64,000 nt of DNA from Alphaproteobacteria bacterium (GTDB taxonomy: Bacteria; Pseudomonadota; Alphaproteobacteria; Rhizobiales; Hyphomicrobiaceae). Below the pieces are notes generated by a model, which saw only the letters and a list, made by a program, of their open reading frames with translations, was not told the origin of the DNA and searched no databases. The stretch lies in assembly GCA_022600345.1 (NCBI GenBank), contig JAHZKP010000026.1:28479-92478 (forward strand). The letters are read 5' to 3'. Of the stretch, positions 1 through 10,800 are shown piece after piece (the first letter of the stretch is position 1; every line of letters starts with the position of its first letter). A program made the translations under genes and the position numbers.

Positions 1-2
1 TG

Positions 3-752
3 ATGGCGGCCGTTCTGGCCAAGGGCGAGACGTTGATCGAGAACGCAGCCTGCGAACCGGAAGTCTCCGACGTTGCCGAATGCCTGACCAAGATGGGCGT
101 TGAGATCGAGGGCATCGGGACATCAACGCTGAAGATTCAGGGCCGGGCGAGCCTGGATGGTGCGATTCACTCGGTTGTTCCCGACCGCATCGAGACGGGG
201 ACGTTTGCCTTCGCGGTGGCGGCAACAGGTGGCGACGTGGTGCTGGAAGGCGCTCATCCGGTGCACCTGCAGGCCGCACTCGACGCGCTGAGCCGAACGG
301 GAACGACGGTTGAGACCGTGGCGAATGGCATTCGGGTCGTGCGCGGCGATGGCGAGATCCAGCCGGTGACGATAGAAACCCAGCCCTATCCCGGATTCCC
401 GACCGATTTGCAGGCACAGATGATGGGCCTTGTAACGCGGGCAGCCGGTACAAGCGTGATCCGCGAAACTATTTTCGAAAACCGCTTCATGCACGTCCAG
501 GAATTGGCGCGCCTGGGGGCTGACATTCAGCTTCACGGCGATACGGCGACCATCACGGGCGTCGAGAAGCTGGCTGGTGCGCCGGTCATGGCAACCGACC
601 TTCGCGCTTCGGTATCGCTGGTGATTGCGGCTTTGATGGCGGAGGGCGAGACCCTTGTGAGCCGCGTCTACCACCTGGATCGCGGCTTTGAGCGTCTGGA
701 AGAGAAGCTGTCGAATTGCGGGGCGGAAATCTCCCGCATCTCGGAAGGCTGA
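3..752 (+). CDS. murA: UDP-N-acetylglucosamine 1-carboxyvinyltransferase, C-terminal part (5' end outside window)
   Basis: EPSP-synthase-like fold sequence, e.g. [48 protein letters not shown]. Confidence 0.95.
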   Translation: MAAVLAKGETLIENAACEPEVSDVAECLTKMGVEIEGIGTSTLKIQGRASLDGAIHSVVPDRIETGTFAFAVAATGGDVVLEGAHPVHLQAALDALSRTGTTVETVANGIRVVRGDGEIQPVTIETQPYPGFPTDLQAQMMGLVTRAAGTSVIRETIFENRFMHVQELARLGADIQLHGDTATITGVEKLAGAPVMATDLRASVSLVIAALMAEGETLVSRVYHLDRGFERLEEKLSNCGAEISRISEG

Positions 753-962
753 CGGGGAGCTCTTTTTTAGGGGCCATTGGTGAGACTTCCTGCCCTGGCC
801 GGAATGAGATTCCAACGCTCAATCCATTTGGGATGGTGCCCGCGCGCCACGCTCTTGGGTTTCAGCTTGAGGATGCGCAAGCCAATCGGCTTCATATAGA
901 GTACCCTCGGGTTTCAGGCGGATGCGCTGGGTAATGCAGAACCGATTGCAGGAGTTGAAGAC

Positions 963-3632
963 ATGCGTTGGGTATTGCGCGCCGTCCTCGTTGTCATCGG
1001 GATCGTAACGCTGGCGGTCGCCGTCCTCGTCTACCTTGTGCCCTCAACGGCACTGGAACGGCACATTCTGGCGGCAACTTCGCGCGCGACGGATACGCTA
1101 ATCACGTCGGCAGGTAAGCCGCAGATCACCCTGTTTCCCAGCATTGCAATGACGTTGAAGGATGTCACGGTTCGGCCGCGGACGGCACGAAAACCGGCGC
1201 TACAGGCCAAACGGGTGGAGGCGGAGGTCGGCTGGCTGTCTATTTTGACCGCCTGGACCGTCAATATCGACGAGTTGCGCATCATCGAACCGGTTTTAGA
1301 GATGCCGGGGAAGGGCGAAATCGTCGAGTTGGAAAACCCGCCAGCGCCAATAAAGGCGCGGCGGCGCTCTTATCCCGCCCCGGGATTGGCGATCGGCAAA
1401 GTGACCGTCCTGGACGGCACGGTTCGGGGACTGGGCGAGAATTGGCGCATCAAGGACGTCGATGCGAAGACCGACTCACTGCGCTTCGACCGGCCCATCA
1501 ACCTTACCGCCGTGATGTTTCTCAACGGTGAGAAAGTCGATGCCGAGCTGACTTTGAAAAACCCTGGCTCGCTGAAAAAAGGCGACAATATCCCGCTTAC
1601 CGCCAAAATCACCGCCACGCCTGGAAGCATGGACATCGACGGCGTTGCTGCTCTGGGCGACAAGCCGTCGTTTCACGGCCGCCTGCAACTGGACACCGCA
1701 GATCTGGGGCAGTCGACGCGCTGGCTTGGCTTTGATATCGGAGGCGAATTTGACAAGACGGCAGCGGCTCTCGACGGACAGGTCGCTTATCTGCCCGGGT
1801 CGGTGATCTTCCAGAATACGTCAGTCGACCTGACGGCGATCAAGGCCAATGTCGGGGGCCGATTGGAGTTGGGCCGGGATGCACTTGCCGTCAGCGCAAT
1901 CGAATTTGGTGACTTTGTCCGATTGAACGGCGGCCCGAAGACGTTTCTCGACCTCGACCAATTCCGGATGACGATCGATCGCCTGCAGCCGGGCTCGCCG
2001 CTGAAAGCAGACTTCGCGTTCTTTCACAATGACAAGCCGGTTTCAGGTTCTGTGCGCATCGCCGATCTTGATATGCTGACCGACCGGGAGAAGACGCCTG
2101 TCGCCAAGGCGATTGTTTCGGTGCCCGGCGGCAAACTTGAGTTCGACGGATCGCTTTTGGGCGGTGGCGAAACTGTGGTCGGCAAATTCCGGTTCTCGTC
2201 GCCTGACTTACGTCAAACGGCAACCTGGCTCGGCGTGCCTTTGCCCGATGCCACCGGCTACCGAACGCTGGCGCTTGATGGCGACGCGACCGCCACGACA
2301 GACCGGATCGATGTCTCGAACTCGAAGTTCAAGCTCGACGAGGTCAACGGGGCAGGCGATTTCAATGTCGATTTGTCTGGCAAGAAGGCGGCCGTGCGGG
2401 CCAAGCTCGATATCGATGCTATCGACACGGCGGGCTATCTAGCGATCGATGGCGGCGAAGGGGCTCGCGGTGTTGAGGGAGACCGCCGGGCGCCCAGCGC
2501 GCTAACTGAAGCCGCGCCCTCCCCACCTTATGATTTGGATCTTGAACCCATCAAGCCGACGCTTGAAGCCTACCTGGGGGCGGGCGCCAATGGTCCACGC
2601 CGGGCCAAGGCTGCCATCGATAAAGCCACGCGTCCGATGTTGGAAGCAGTTTGGAGCCAGGCCAACCTGGGGCTTGCGGCTCTAAAGGACGCCGACACAG
2701 ATGCCGAAGTCGACATTACGGTTGGCGACCTGCGCCACGGAGACATCGCGCTTGGGAGGACATCGCTGAAAGCTAACCTGAAGAGCAGCACTCTTGCTCT
2801 CGATATCCGCGAAGTCAGGCCTCTTGATGGGCGCATCAGCGGCACGGTTAAAATTGATGCTTCCTCCTCGCAGCCGGCAATCGATGCGGATCTTGAGGCC
2901 GCGGGTGTGCCACTCGACAAGGTCATCAAGCATGGTGCAGGACAGCGTGATATCATGCGCGGCACCCTGACTGGAAAAGCCAAGCTGAAGGCGAAGGGAA
3001 CCACGCAGAGCGACCTGGTTGCATCGCTAGACGGCAACGTCTCGGGCGAGGTTCGCGATGGTGCAATTGTCGGTTATGACATCCGCCGCATCGTGCGCCC
3101 GTTTGCAAGCCGCCAATATAATCCACGCCACGTTACCGCCTTCGAAACGTTAAAGGGCCGGTTCAAAATTGCCGATGGCGTCGCGCAAAGCCCGGGCCTT
3201 TCTCTTGACGGGCCGGGTATTCGTATCCGGGCCAGCGGTAGCGCGAATTTGCAAACCTCTGCGATCGACTACCGGTCGCGACTGGACCTGATACCGCCGC
3301 CCTCGAATTTTTCGCTGCCGCTCAAAATCCGTGGCACCTGGAATAAGATCAAGGCAGCGATAGACTGGGGATCGCTGGCGACCGCGTGGACTGGAGCCTC
3401 ACCTTTCGAGGGGCTTGAGACGACCCGCAGGTCGCCTTCGGGGGCCGCACCCAGCCCGATCGTCCGGGCGGCTCCACGTCGCAATGGCGAACCGGCAGAA
3501 GGCCTGGCAATCAATTCAGGCGACCGGGATCTCGATCAGCTCCTTGGCGAACTGGTGGCCAAGAGCGGGGGCGCGCGCATTCCCACAACCGGTGCGGAAC
3601 TTATGCGGGAGATAACCGGCAAAGGCCGCTGA
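963..3632 (+). CDS. AsmA family protein
   Basis: 889-aa ORF with N-terminal TM (VLRAVLVVIGIVTLAVAVLVYLVPS) and AsmA-like C-terminus (GTLTGKAKLKAKGTTQSDLVASLDGNVSGEVRDGAIVGYDI). Confidence 0.85.
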   Translation: MRWVLRAVLVVIGIVTLAVAVLVYLVPSTALERHILAATSRATDTLITSAGKPQITLFPSIAMTLKDVTVRPRTARKPALQAKRVEAEVGWLSILTAWTVNIDELRIIEPVLEMPGKGEIVELENPPAPIKARRRSYPAPGLAIGKVTVLDGTVRGLGENWRIKDVDAKTDSLRFDRPINLTAVMFLNGEKVDAELTLKNPGSLKKGDNIPLTAKITATPGSMDIDGVAALGDKPSFHGRLQLDTADLGQSTRWLGFDIGGEFDKTAAALDGQVAYLPGSVIFQNTSVDLTAIKANVGGRLELGRDALAVSAIEFGDFVRLNGGPKTFLDLDQFRMTIDRLQPGSPLKADFAFFHNDKPVSGSVRIADLDMLTDREKTPVAKAIVSVPGGKLEFDGSLLGGGETVVGKFRFSSPDLRQTATWLGVPLPDATGYRTLALDGDATATTDRIDVSNSKFKLDEVNGAGDFNVDLSGKKAAVRAKLDIDAIDTAGYLAIDGGEGARGVEGDRRAPSALTEAAPSPPYDLDLEPIKPTLEAYLGAGANGPRRAKAAIDKATRPMLEAVWSQANLGLAALKDADTDAEVDITVGDLRHGDIALGRTSLKANLKSSTLALDIREVRPLDGRISGTVKIDASSSQPAIDADLEAAGVPLDKVIKHGAGQRDIMRGTLTGKAKLKAKGTTQSDLVASLDGNVSGEVRDGAIVGYDIRRIVRPFASRQYNPRHVTAFETLKGRFKIADGVAQSPGLSLDGPGIRIRASGSANLQTSAIDYRSRLDLIPPPSNFSLPLKIRGTWNKIKAAIDWGSLATAWTGASPFEGLETTRRSPSGAAPSPIVRAAPRRNGEPAEGLAINSGDRDLDQLLGELVAKSGGARIPTTGAELMREITGKGR

Positions 3633-3744
3633 GGCGGGCTATGCGGTGGCCTAAGATGCCGCGACACAGGTTCGGTTGCCTTAGGGCCAGACCCCCGGTA
3701 TCAAGCATGGATCACCCAATTCCTATCGAGGCAAAACCCGGGCC

Positions 3745-4230
3745 ATGTCGGATCTAAAGCTGATCGCGCTAGACGCCGAGGACTTAAACGTCATTTCGGC
3801 ACAACTCCAGGACGCGGTCGGGCGCATCGGCGACATCGCCTATGACCGGAAGGGGCGGCGGCTGGCGATGGTCATGAACCGCTTCGACTGGTCGACGGCG
3901 GCCAATGCGGCTTCAGGGCGCACCGCGGGGAATGAAAAAGCGTCGGCAGGCGAATTCGAACGGCGGCAATCGGGCCTGCGGTTCGAAGGTGTAACGGGCG
4001 TGCGCACCAAGGGCATCGATCGCAGCAAGCCCAATGACATCTTGTCGTTGCTGGCGATTTCCTTCGAGCAGAACGAAGCGCCGTCGGGCACGATTTCGCT
4101 ATTGTTTGCCGACGGACCGCAGATCGCTTTGGATGTCGAATACATCGAATGCGAGTTGAAAGACCTTGGTGCGGTTTGGGCTACCCGAAACCTGCCGCAG
4201 CACCCTGGCGCGGCCGAGGACGAGTCATAA
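3745..4230 (+). CDS. DUF2948 family protein
   Basis: MSDLKLIALDAEDLNVISAQLQDAVGRIGDIAYDRKGRRLAMVMNRFDW; position between murA and hisD as typical in Rhizobiales. Confidence 0.85.
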   Translation: MSDLKLIALDAEDLNVISAQLQDAVGRIGDIAYDRKGRRLAMVMNRFDWSTAANAASGRTAGNEKASAGEFERRQSGLRFEGVTGVRTKGIDRSKPNDILSLLAISFEQNEAPSGTISLLFADGPQIALDVEYIECELKDLGAVWATRNLPQHPGAAEDES

Positions 4231-4302
4231 TCGTCTTCAGGCTGATGGTGGCCGGGAATGGCCGCCGGGCGATCCCCGCCGACAATTGATATGTGGAACG
4301 AA

Positions 4303-5607
4303 ATGGCAAAACGACTGAACAGCAATGAGCCGGGATTTGAGGCCGCTTTCGAAAACCTGCTGACCGAGAAACGCGAGGTGTCAGAGGAAGTCGACGGCAT
4401 CGTCGCAGGCATCATCGCGGACGTTCGCGTGCGCGGCGATGCCGCCTTGATCGACCTGTCGAAGAAATTCGATTCCGTCGATCTGGCGTCTGCTGGGATT
4501 GCAATTGGGGCAGACGAAATCGCGGAGGCAAAGACGCGTATTGAGAAGGACAACCCTGAGGCGCTTGAAGCGCTGAAGTTTGCCCATGACCGCATCATGG
4601 CCCATCACTTGCGCCAAAAGCCGGAATCGAACCGATACAAGGATTCGGCGGGAGTCGAGTTGGGAGAGCGCTGGACGCCAGTCGAGTCGGCTGGTCTCTA
4701 CGTTCCAGGCGGCACCGCTTCCTATCCCAGTTCCGTCCTTATGAACGGCATCCCCGCCAAGGTCGCCGGCGTCAATCGCATTGTCATGGTCGTGCCGACG
4801 CCGGGCGGCGAAGTCAATCCACTGGTGCTTGTTGCCGGCTCGATGGTCGCTGACGAAACCTACCGGGTCGGCGGCGCGCAGGCCATTGCGGCTCTTGCCT
4901 ACGGCACAAAATCAATTGCGCCGGTCGCGACCATTGTCGGGCCGGGCAATGCGTTCGTGGCGGCGGCCAAGCGCCAAGTCTACGGGACGGTCGGGATCGA
5001 TTCCATCGCCGGTCCTTCCGAGGTTCTGGTGATTGCCGACAGCGCCAATGATCCAGACTGGATCGCCGCCGATCTGTTAGCCCAGGCCGAACACGACACC
5101 GCTGCCCAGTCGATCCTGATGACCGATGATGCAGCGTTTGCCGACCGGGTCGAACAGGCCGTTGATCGTCAACTGGCGCAGTTGCCGCGCTCCAAGATCG
5201 CCGGTCCGAGCTGGCGTGACTACGGCACGATTATCGTACTTTCCTCGCTCGATGATGCGCCGCCCTACGCTGACCGGATCGCGGCCGAACACCTTGAGAT
5301 CGCAACCGCCAATGCCGAAGGCATGGTGGACAAGATCTCCAATGCCGGTGCAATCTTCATCGGGTGCTACACGCCCGAGGTCATCGGCGATTATGTGGCC
5401 GGCACCAACCACGTCCTGCCGACTGCGCGCTCGTCACGGTTCTCTTCCGGACTAGGCGTTCTTGACTTCATGAAGCGGACGTCGCTTCTGAAGCTCGATG
5501 CGGCGGCCCTGTCCCAGGTCGGCCCTGCCGCCATGACGCTGGCGCGCTGCGAAGGGCTGGAGGGACATCGCCGCTCGGTGGAATTGCGTCTTAACAAGAC
5601 GGGGTGA
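4303..5607 (+). CDS. hisD: Histidinol dehydrogenase
   Basis: Motifs GLYVPGGTASYPSSVLMNGIPAKVAGV, VGPGNAFVAAAKRQVYG, AGPSEVLVIAD, LLAQAEHD; start chosen at MAKRLN. Confidence 0.95.
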   Translation: MAKRLNSNEPGFEAAFENLLTEKREVSEEVDGIVAGIIADVRVRGDAALIDLSKKFDSVDLASAGIAIGADEIAEAKTRIEKDNPEALEALKFAHDRIMAHHLRQKPESNRYKDSAGVELGERWTPVESAGLYVPGGTASYPSSVLMNGIPAKVAGVNRIVMVVPTPGGEVNPLVLVAGSMVADETYRVGGAQAIAALAYGTKSIAPVATIVGPGNAFVAAAKRQVYGTVGIDSIAGPSEVLVIADSANDPDWIAADLLAQAEHDTAAQSILMTDDAAFADRVEQAVDRQLAQLPRSKIAGPSWRDYGTIIVLSSLDDAPPYADRIAAEHLEIATANAEGMVDKISNAGAIFIGCYTPEVIGDYVAGTNHVLPTARSSRFSSGLGVLDFMKRTSLLKLDAAALSQVGPAAMTLARCEGLEGHRRSVELRLNKTG

Positions 5608-5617
5608 AGGAAGCGCG

Positions 5618-6112
5618 ATGTCGGAATTCGGTCCCTCCAAGACGTCTCGTTCGCGACTCTATGAGATCACGCTCGACCGCGGCACGATTGCGCGCAAGAA
5701 CGTCAACGTCGAGCACGAACGCGAAGTCGCGATCTACGACCTGCTTGAATCCAACCAGTTCAAGCTCGTCGGCCACGACGCCGGTCCCTACATCCTCACC
5801 CTGTCGATTGCCGAAGACCGCCTGATTTTTGCGGTCGGCAACGAAAGCGGGCAGGAACTCGAAAGGCACATGATTTCCATGCAGCCGTTCAAGAAGATCA
5901 TCAAGGACTACTTCATGGTCTGTGACAGCTATTATGAGGCCATTCGTTCGTCGCCGCCCTCCAAAATCCAGGCAATCGATGTTGGGCGGCGGGCCTTGCA
6001 CGATGAAGGAAGCCGTCTGTTGGATGAACGCTTGAAGGGAAAGATTGACGTAGACTTCGACACCGCTCGGCGTCTGTTTACTCTGATTTGCGCACTCCAT
6101 TGGAAAGGCTGA
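5618..6112 (+). CDS. UPF0262 family protein
   Basis: 164-aa ORF, NVEHEREVAIYDLLESNQF...DYFMVCDSYYEAIR, immediately after hisD. Confidence 0.85.
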   Translation: MSEFGPSKTSRSRLYEITLDRGTIARKNVNVEHEREVAIYDLLESNQFKLVGHDAGPYILTLSIAEDRLIFAVGNESGQELERHMISMQPFKKIIKDYFMVCDSYYEAIRSSPPSKIQAIDVGRRALHDEGSRLLDERLKGKIDVDFDTARRLFTLICALHWKG

Positions 6113-6116
6113 CGCG

Positions 6117-6587
6117 GTGCCGCTGGCCCAGGCCGAAAGCATTCCAATCCGGCGCGTATTGTTCGCGTGCAGTTTGAATGCCTTGCGCTCTCCGATGGCG
6201 GAAGGGCTGTTGCGACATCTGGCCGGCAGCCGGCTGGAGGTCGCTTCGGCCGGGGTTCGGGCTGGCGAATTGGACCGGTGCGGGGAAGTCGTGATGAACG
6301 AACTGGGCATCGATATTTCCAGGCACAAGCCACGCCAAATCGCTGATTTGGACGACGAGGAAACCTTCGATTTGATCGTTTCTTTGTCGCCCGAAGCCCA
6401 CCATCAGGCGCTGGAGCTGACCCGCACCATGCCCGCACGTGTGGAATATTGGCCGACCATGGATGCCTGCGCCATTCCTGAAGACGCCGATGACGATCAG
6501 GTCCTGCACACCTATCGCGCCATTCGCGATCATCTGTTCCGCCGCATCAAGCAACGCTTTGAAGTCACCGGCAGCCCATCGGTTTGA
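6117..6587 (+). CDS. Low-molecular-weight protein-tyrosine-phosphatase / arsenate-reductase-like protein
   Basis: VLFACSLNALRSPMAEGLLRHL (CX5R loop), GTG start, LMWPase-like length. Confidence 0.85.
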   Translation: MPLAQAESIPIRRVLFACSLNALRSPMAEGLLRHLAGSRLEVASAGVRAGELDRCGEVVMNELGIDISRHKPRQIADLDDEETFDLIVSLSPEAHHQALELTRTMPARVEYWPTMDACAIPEDADDDQVLHTYRAIRDHLFRRIKQRFEVTGSPSV

Positions 6588-6676
6588 CACTGAGGGCGGG
6601 GAAACAGGAACCGGTCTGAATAGCGGGCATCGGCAGCTTGCGCCAATTCCGTGCGATGCCCGCAGCTCTTTTCCGG

Positions 6677-7702
6677 CTAAGCGACAAGTTCCTGCCACTG
6701 GTCATGACACGAGCAGGTCGCCTTGAGGTCGCTGGTTGGCAAACCTGCTGAGCGAAACGCATCGATCGACTTCATGATCTCGCCATCGCAGTCACCGCAA
6801 TTGCTTGATATTGCGACAGGCGTGGGATTGTCATCGAAGCCGCCAACCGACACCGGCCAGCCGTTCTCCTGCGCCTGTTTCAGGATGTGCAGAACCGACC
6901 ATAACCAGGGCGGGCGGAACTCTCCGTTCTGGTAGCGCGCTTCCAGCGGCGTGTCGGGGGGAACGAATGCGCACGACAGGGCGATTTCGTCGGCCCCCAA
7001 GTCGGTCAGATAGGACAGCGTTGTCAGGGCATCTTCGATGGCCTGCTTTTCGCTCAAGCCGGGAGCCTTGACGAAGGCATAGGCAAAGATCTTGATGCCC
7101 CGCTCCTTCATCAGCTTGAACGAAGTTTCGATTTCCGTGCGGCGCATGCCTTTCACCAACAGCTTGTTGCGGACGTGTTCGCTGAGGCTTTCAACACCGA
7201 TGCCGATGACGAAATCCTTGCCTGCGCGAAGGACCGGCCCAGCCTCGTCGAGCACTTCGGCAGACAGGTATTCAGGACGCGATTCCACCATGACCTGCTC
7301 GATTTGCGGGCGGTTGCTCGCGTCCTCCAGGACCGTTTTACGGAACTCGGGCGGCAGCTCGCTATCGACGAAGAATGAGCCACCGTTGAAAATGGCCAGC
7401 TTGTCGTAGCCCGAACTACTCTCGACGGCGTTCAAATACATGCGTTCGAGAAGTTCGGCTGGAAGGCGCCAGCCCCCGAAGAAATCCTCTTTGCCATCGC
7501 CAAGATTGAGCCGTCTGGTGAGGCCGGGAAAACCGCAAAACAGGCAGCCGCGCCCGCGCGTCTTGATCCAGTATTTGCAGCCGCCTCCGGGCAAACCGAC
7601 GGTCAACTGGGTCATGGCTTTTCCAGATATCGGGGAGTATCGGGGCTCGGTGTGAAAGTCGTAGGTGTAGCCGTCGAGTGTCGATGTCATCTCGTTCACC
7701 AT
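6677..7702 (-). CDS. Radical SAM protein (Elp3/RaSEA-like)
   Basis: TRGRGCLFCGFPG Cys cluster, VESRPEYLSAEVLDEAG, GIGVESLSEHVR; 341 aa. Confidence 0.8.
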   Translation of the reverse strand: MVNEMTSTLDGYTYDFHTEPRYSPISGKAMTQLTVGLPGGGCKYWIKTRGRGCLFCGFPGLTRRLNLGDGKEDFFGGWRLPAELLERMYLNAVESSSGYDKLAIFNGGSFFVDSELPPEFRKTVLEDASNRPQIEQVMVESRPEYLSAEVLDEAGPVLRAGKDFVIGIGVESLSEHVRNKLLVKGMRRTEIETSFKLMKERGIKIFAYAFVKAPGLSEKQAIEDALTTLSYLTDLGADEIALSCAFVPPDTPLEARYQNGEFRPPWLWSVLHILKQAQENGWPVSVGGFDDNPTPVAISSNCGDCDGEIMKSIDAFRSAGLPTSDLKATCSCHDQWQELVA

Positions 7703-7765
7703 TTTTCGTGTTTCAGGTGAACGACAGGCTGCAGTCGACTGGTCGAAACGTCAGGACTGTGGGCG

Positions 7766-7783
7766 TGTAGCGGGCGTGTAGCG
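7766..7783 (+). repeat. TGTAGCGGGCGTGTAGCG motif, left copy of an inverted pair flanking the NACHT gene
   Basis: 17/18 match to the reverse complement of 11434-11451. Confidence 0.75.
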
Positions 7784-7851
7784 GAGGTTACTTATGCGGG
7801 ATGGAGGGTGGATTTCAGGTGAGACAGCGGCCTTTCAGGGCGTTTTCTTGT

Positions 7852-10800
7852 CTAATTGACCAGGGCCTGGGCGATTGTGCGTGCAAGCGTTTTTGCTTCG
7901 TTATCCGATATGCCTGGCGGGATGCGATAAAGGCCGCCTCCGCCGCGATCCCGGAAAAGCGTTTCAGCTTCTTGCGCGACGTGGCGCAGGTGGCCTTCGA
8001 GAGGTTCGAACACGAGAGCGGCGATGCACTCTTCGGGGGCATCATGCGTGACGCTCAGCTCCCACCGGCTCATCTCATGGGCTATGAGTTCTGATGTGTC
8101 AGCGTACTTTTCATCGACAGCGTGGAGTACTTTGGGCGGAGGATCGACCCATTTGGTTATTTTTCCCGATCGATCGGTCCAAAAGGAATCGAAAATCAAT
8201 CGGTCGGTCTCGGTTGAGATTCTTTCAAGCGAATTTGCGGCTGAGCGCGCCGCTTGAAGGCGAAACAAGCGTTCCAGGTCGATGCGGCCGATGGCAAGCG
8301 AGACATCGTATATGTCGGCGCGCTGGCCATCATCATACAATAGCGCTTCGAGCTGTTTGAGGGTCGCTTCGTCGCCGGTTTCAAAGAGTATCATTCCAAC
8401 CATGTCGATGGCCGCCGACAGGAGTTCAGGCTGGGTGGCTTCGTCTTCAAGCATCTGATCGGCAAGTTTGCGGGCAGGCTGCCAACGGGCTTTTCCCAGC
8501 ACTTCAAACAGGTACTGCAAAAACCTGATCTTGCCGCGGGTTGTCTCGTTAACCGGGGCATCCTTGAGGACTGCGGCCATTTCCGTGGCGATGGCCAGGA
8601 TGGGTTCGCAAAGCTGCGGCTCAAGACCCGCTTCAAGGCGGCTGTCCTCAATCATCGCCAGATCGATTGCATGTGTCATGCAATGGTGATCAGCGATACT
8701 GCCAATGGCTGCAACGACCTCGGGACTGGGAAGCCTTCCGAAACTGGCTGCATCGCCCAGCGCACCCAGCATCGCATCCATCAGATCGGGGTCAGACAAC
8801 GCCTTGAGAATTTCTTGATCGTTGTCGGGGCTGGCGGAGATGCGCTTCAATTGCAGGAATTCTCGCCAATCGCTGGTGGGTGCCGAGGCGTGGGCCTTGG
8901 CCAGCACATCGAGGGACTGCTGGCCACCAAGACGAACAACGGCGCGCGCGCACATCTCGATATTCTGGTCGGGCTCTTGATAACGCACAAATTCATCAGC
9001 CAACCGGTCGCTGAGAATTTTTGCGGCTTGAGCGCCCCCGATGTCGGCGACCAGGAAAACCGCCTCGCTATAGGGCGATTCACCGGTCATCGACAGGCTT
9101 TTTGTTATGCGGTCCAGGAACGGCAGGAATGCCTTACTGCGACTGGCTTGCGCGAAGGCAAATGCGCGTTTTGCATCATCGTCGAATTCTGTCAGGGCGG
9201 ATGCGAATGCGACAACCCGATCGCGATCGTGCGGCTTTGCCGTCTCGGCGTAGGCGTATGCGGCCATCAGGGCACGGGGTTGATCGTCGCCCCAGAATGC
9301 TTCTGAAATCCTGGGATGGGGCCGGGTGGAGCGCGCGCGGGCGAGGCGAAGATAGGGCGAATCCAAACCACGGCCGAATGTAACGTAGTTGTGGCCGGGG
9401 TAATCCTCCTCGGCGGTCTCATCGCGCGCCAATTCAACAAACCGGCTGAGCGTGTCGTCCATTGAGCCAAGCGTCCTCAGGATCAACCAGTCTGGATCGA
9501 GGGCGGCGAGGGCGTCGAGGAAGGCTTCGGCTCCGCCGTCATCGCCCATGGAGGCTGCATGGAGCAATTCATGCCTGAGATCGTCGCCGATCCATTTTGA
9601 AGTGTCCTTAAGGCCGGCATCCGCAAAAATTTCTGACAGGGTGATCAGGCTCAGTCGATTAATGTCTTGTTCGCGGTACAGCGCCTCAGTCAGTTCGCCG
9701 AATTCCGCGTGCCGTCCACGCTGCCATAGCAAGGCGCCATAGAATCGGAAGACTGATCGCCAAGCCGGAGAGAAGCGTCGTTGAAGCGCTTTTGAAACCG
9801 GCCAGTCCAGCATGGCCTGGGCGACCAGGTGCTCTTGCAGCGTCAGGTGCAGGAAGTGGAATTTCGGATCGGCCTCGTGCCAGACGGTGAGCAAACGGGA
9901 TGGCAGGATTTGCCGCTCGAAATCGGTTGCAAGCTCGCGATCCTTCAAGCCGGCGAAGAATGTCCAATCGGCTTTGGCGAAAATCTGCACTGCGCCGCGC
10001 GGGCTGTCGTAGAGAAAACAAGCAAACCTCGATAAGTCATCCAGAGCAGCGGTGGACAGGATCTCAGGATCCCCATGACGACAGCGGGCTTGATGGGCAA
10101 CGCGCTGCAGCAAGGTCTCATAGACTTCAATTCGTGACAGGGGCAGGCTTTCATTTGGCGCGGTGCTTTTTAGGAAACACAACGCCGTCAACAGAAACGG
10201 ATTGGCCGACATCTCACGCATTCCCGGCACCCGATCCAACTCGGCGGCCAGCGCCGTGGCGTCCACGTTCAACCCTGCATTGGCGTTGGCCGCACACCAG
10301 TTTTCGATCAATGCGGCGACGGCTTCGCTATCCAGCTCGACCATTTCGAAGCGCTGGTCTTCGTTGAGGCCCTGCATCAGGCCCGCCGGCCGTGTGGTCG
10401 CGATCCAAGAAAAACTTGTCGTGGGATTGGCAAGCTCGCTGTAGATGGAATTGACGGCGTCCTTGTCGGAGGCGATCTCATCGAGCCCGTCGATCAATAA
10501 GATCCCCGGACCATCGGGGTATTCCGCGGTGCCTGTCAGCAAGGCGCGGACCTGGGCGGCATCCAGGTCCTGTGCGGCGAGTTTCTGGCTGGCATAGTCG
10601 ACAAGCGATAACGAGGGGGTATGGGCACGGGCCTGAACATAGCCTCGCGCTTCAACGAAGAATGGCACGCTCGCCGTTGCCCATTCACCGGCGGCAATAT
10701 CCAACGCAAGACGCCGCAACAGGCTGGATTTGCCTGTGCCCGGAGCCCCAACAATAAGCCGGCACCTTGTTGTCGCTTGATCGAGTGCCTCTCGGGGCGA

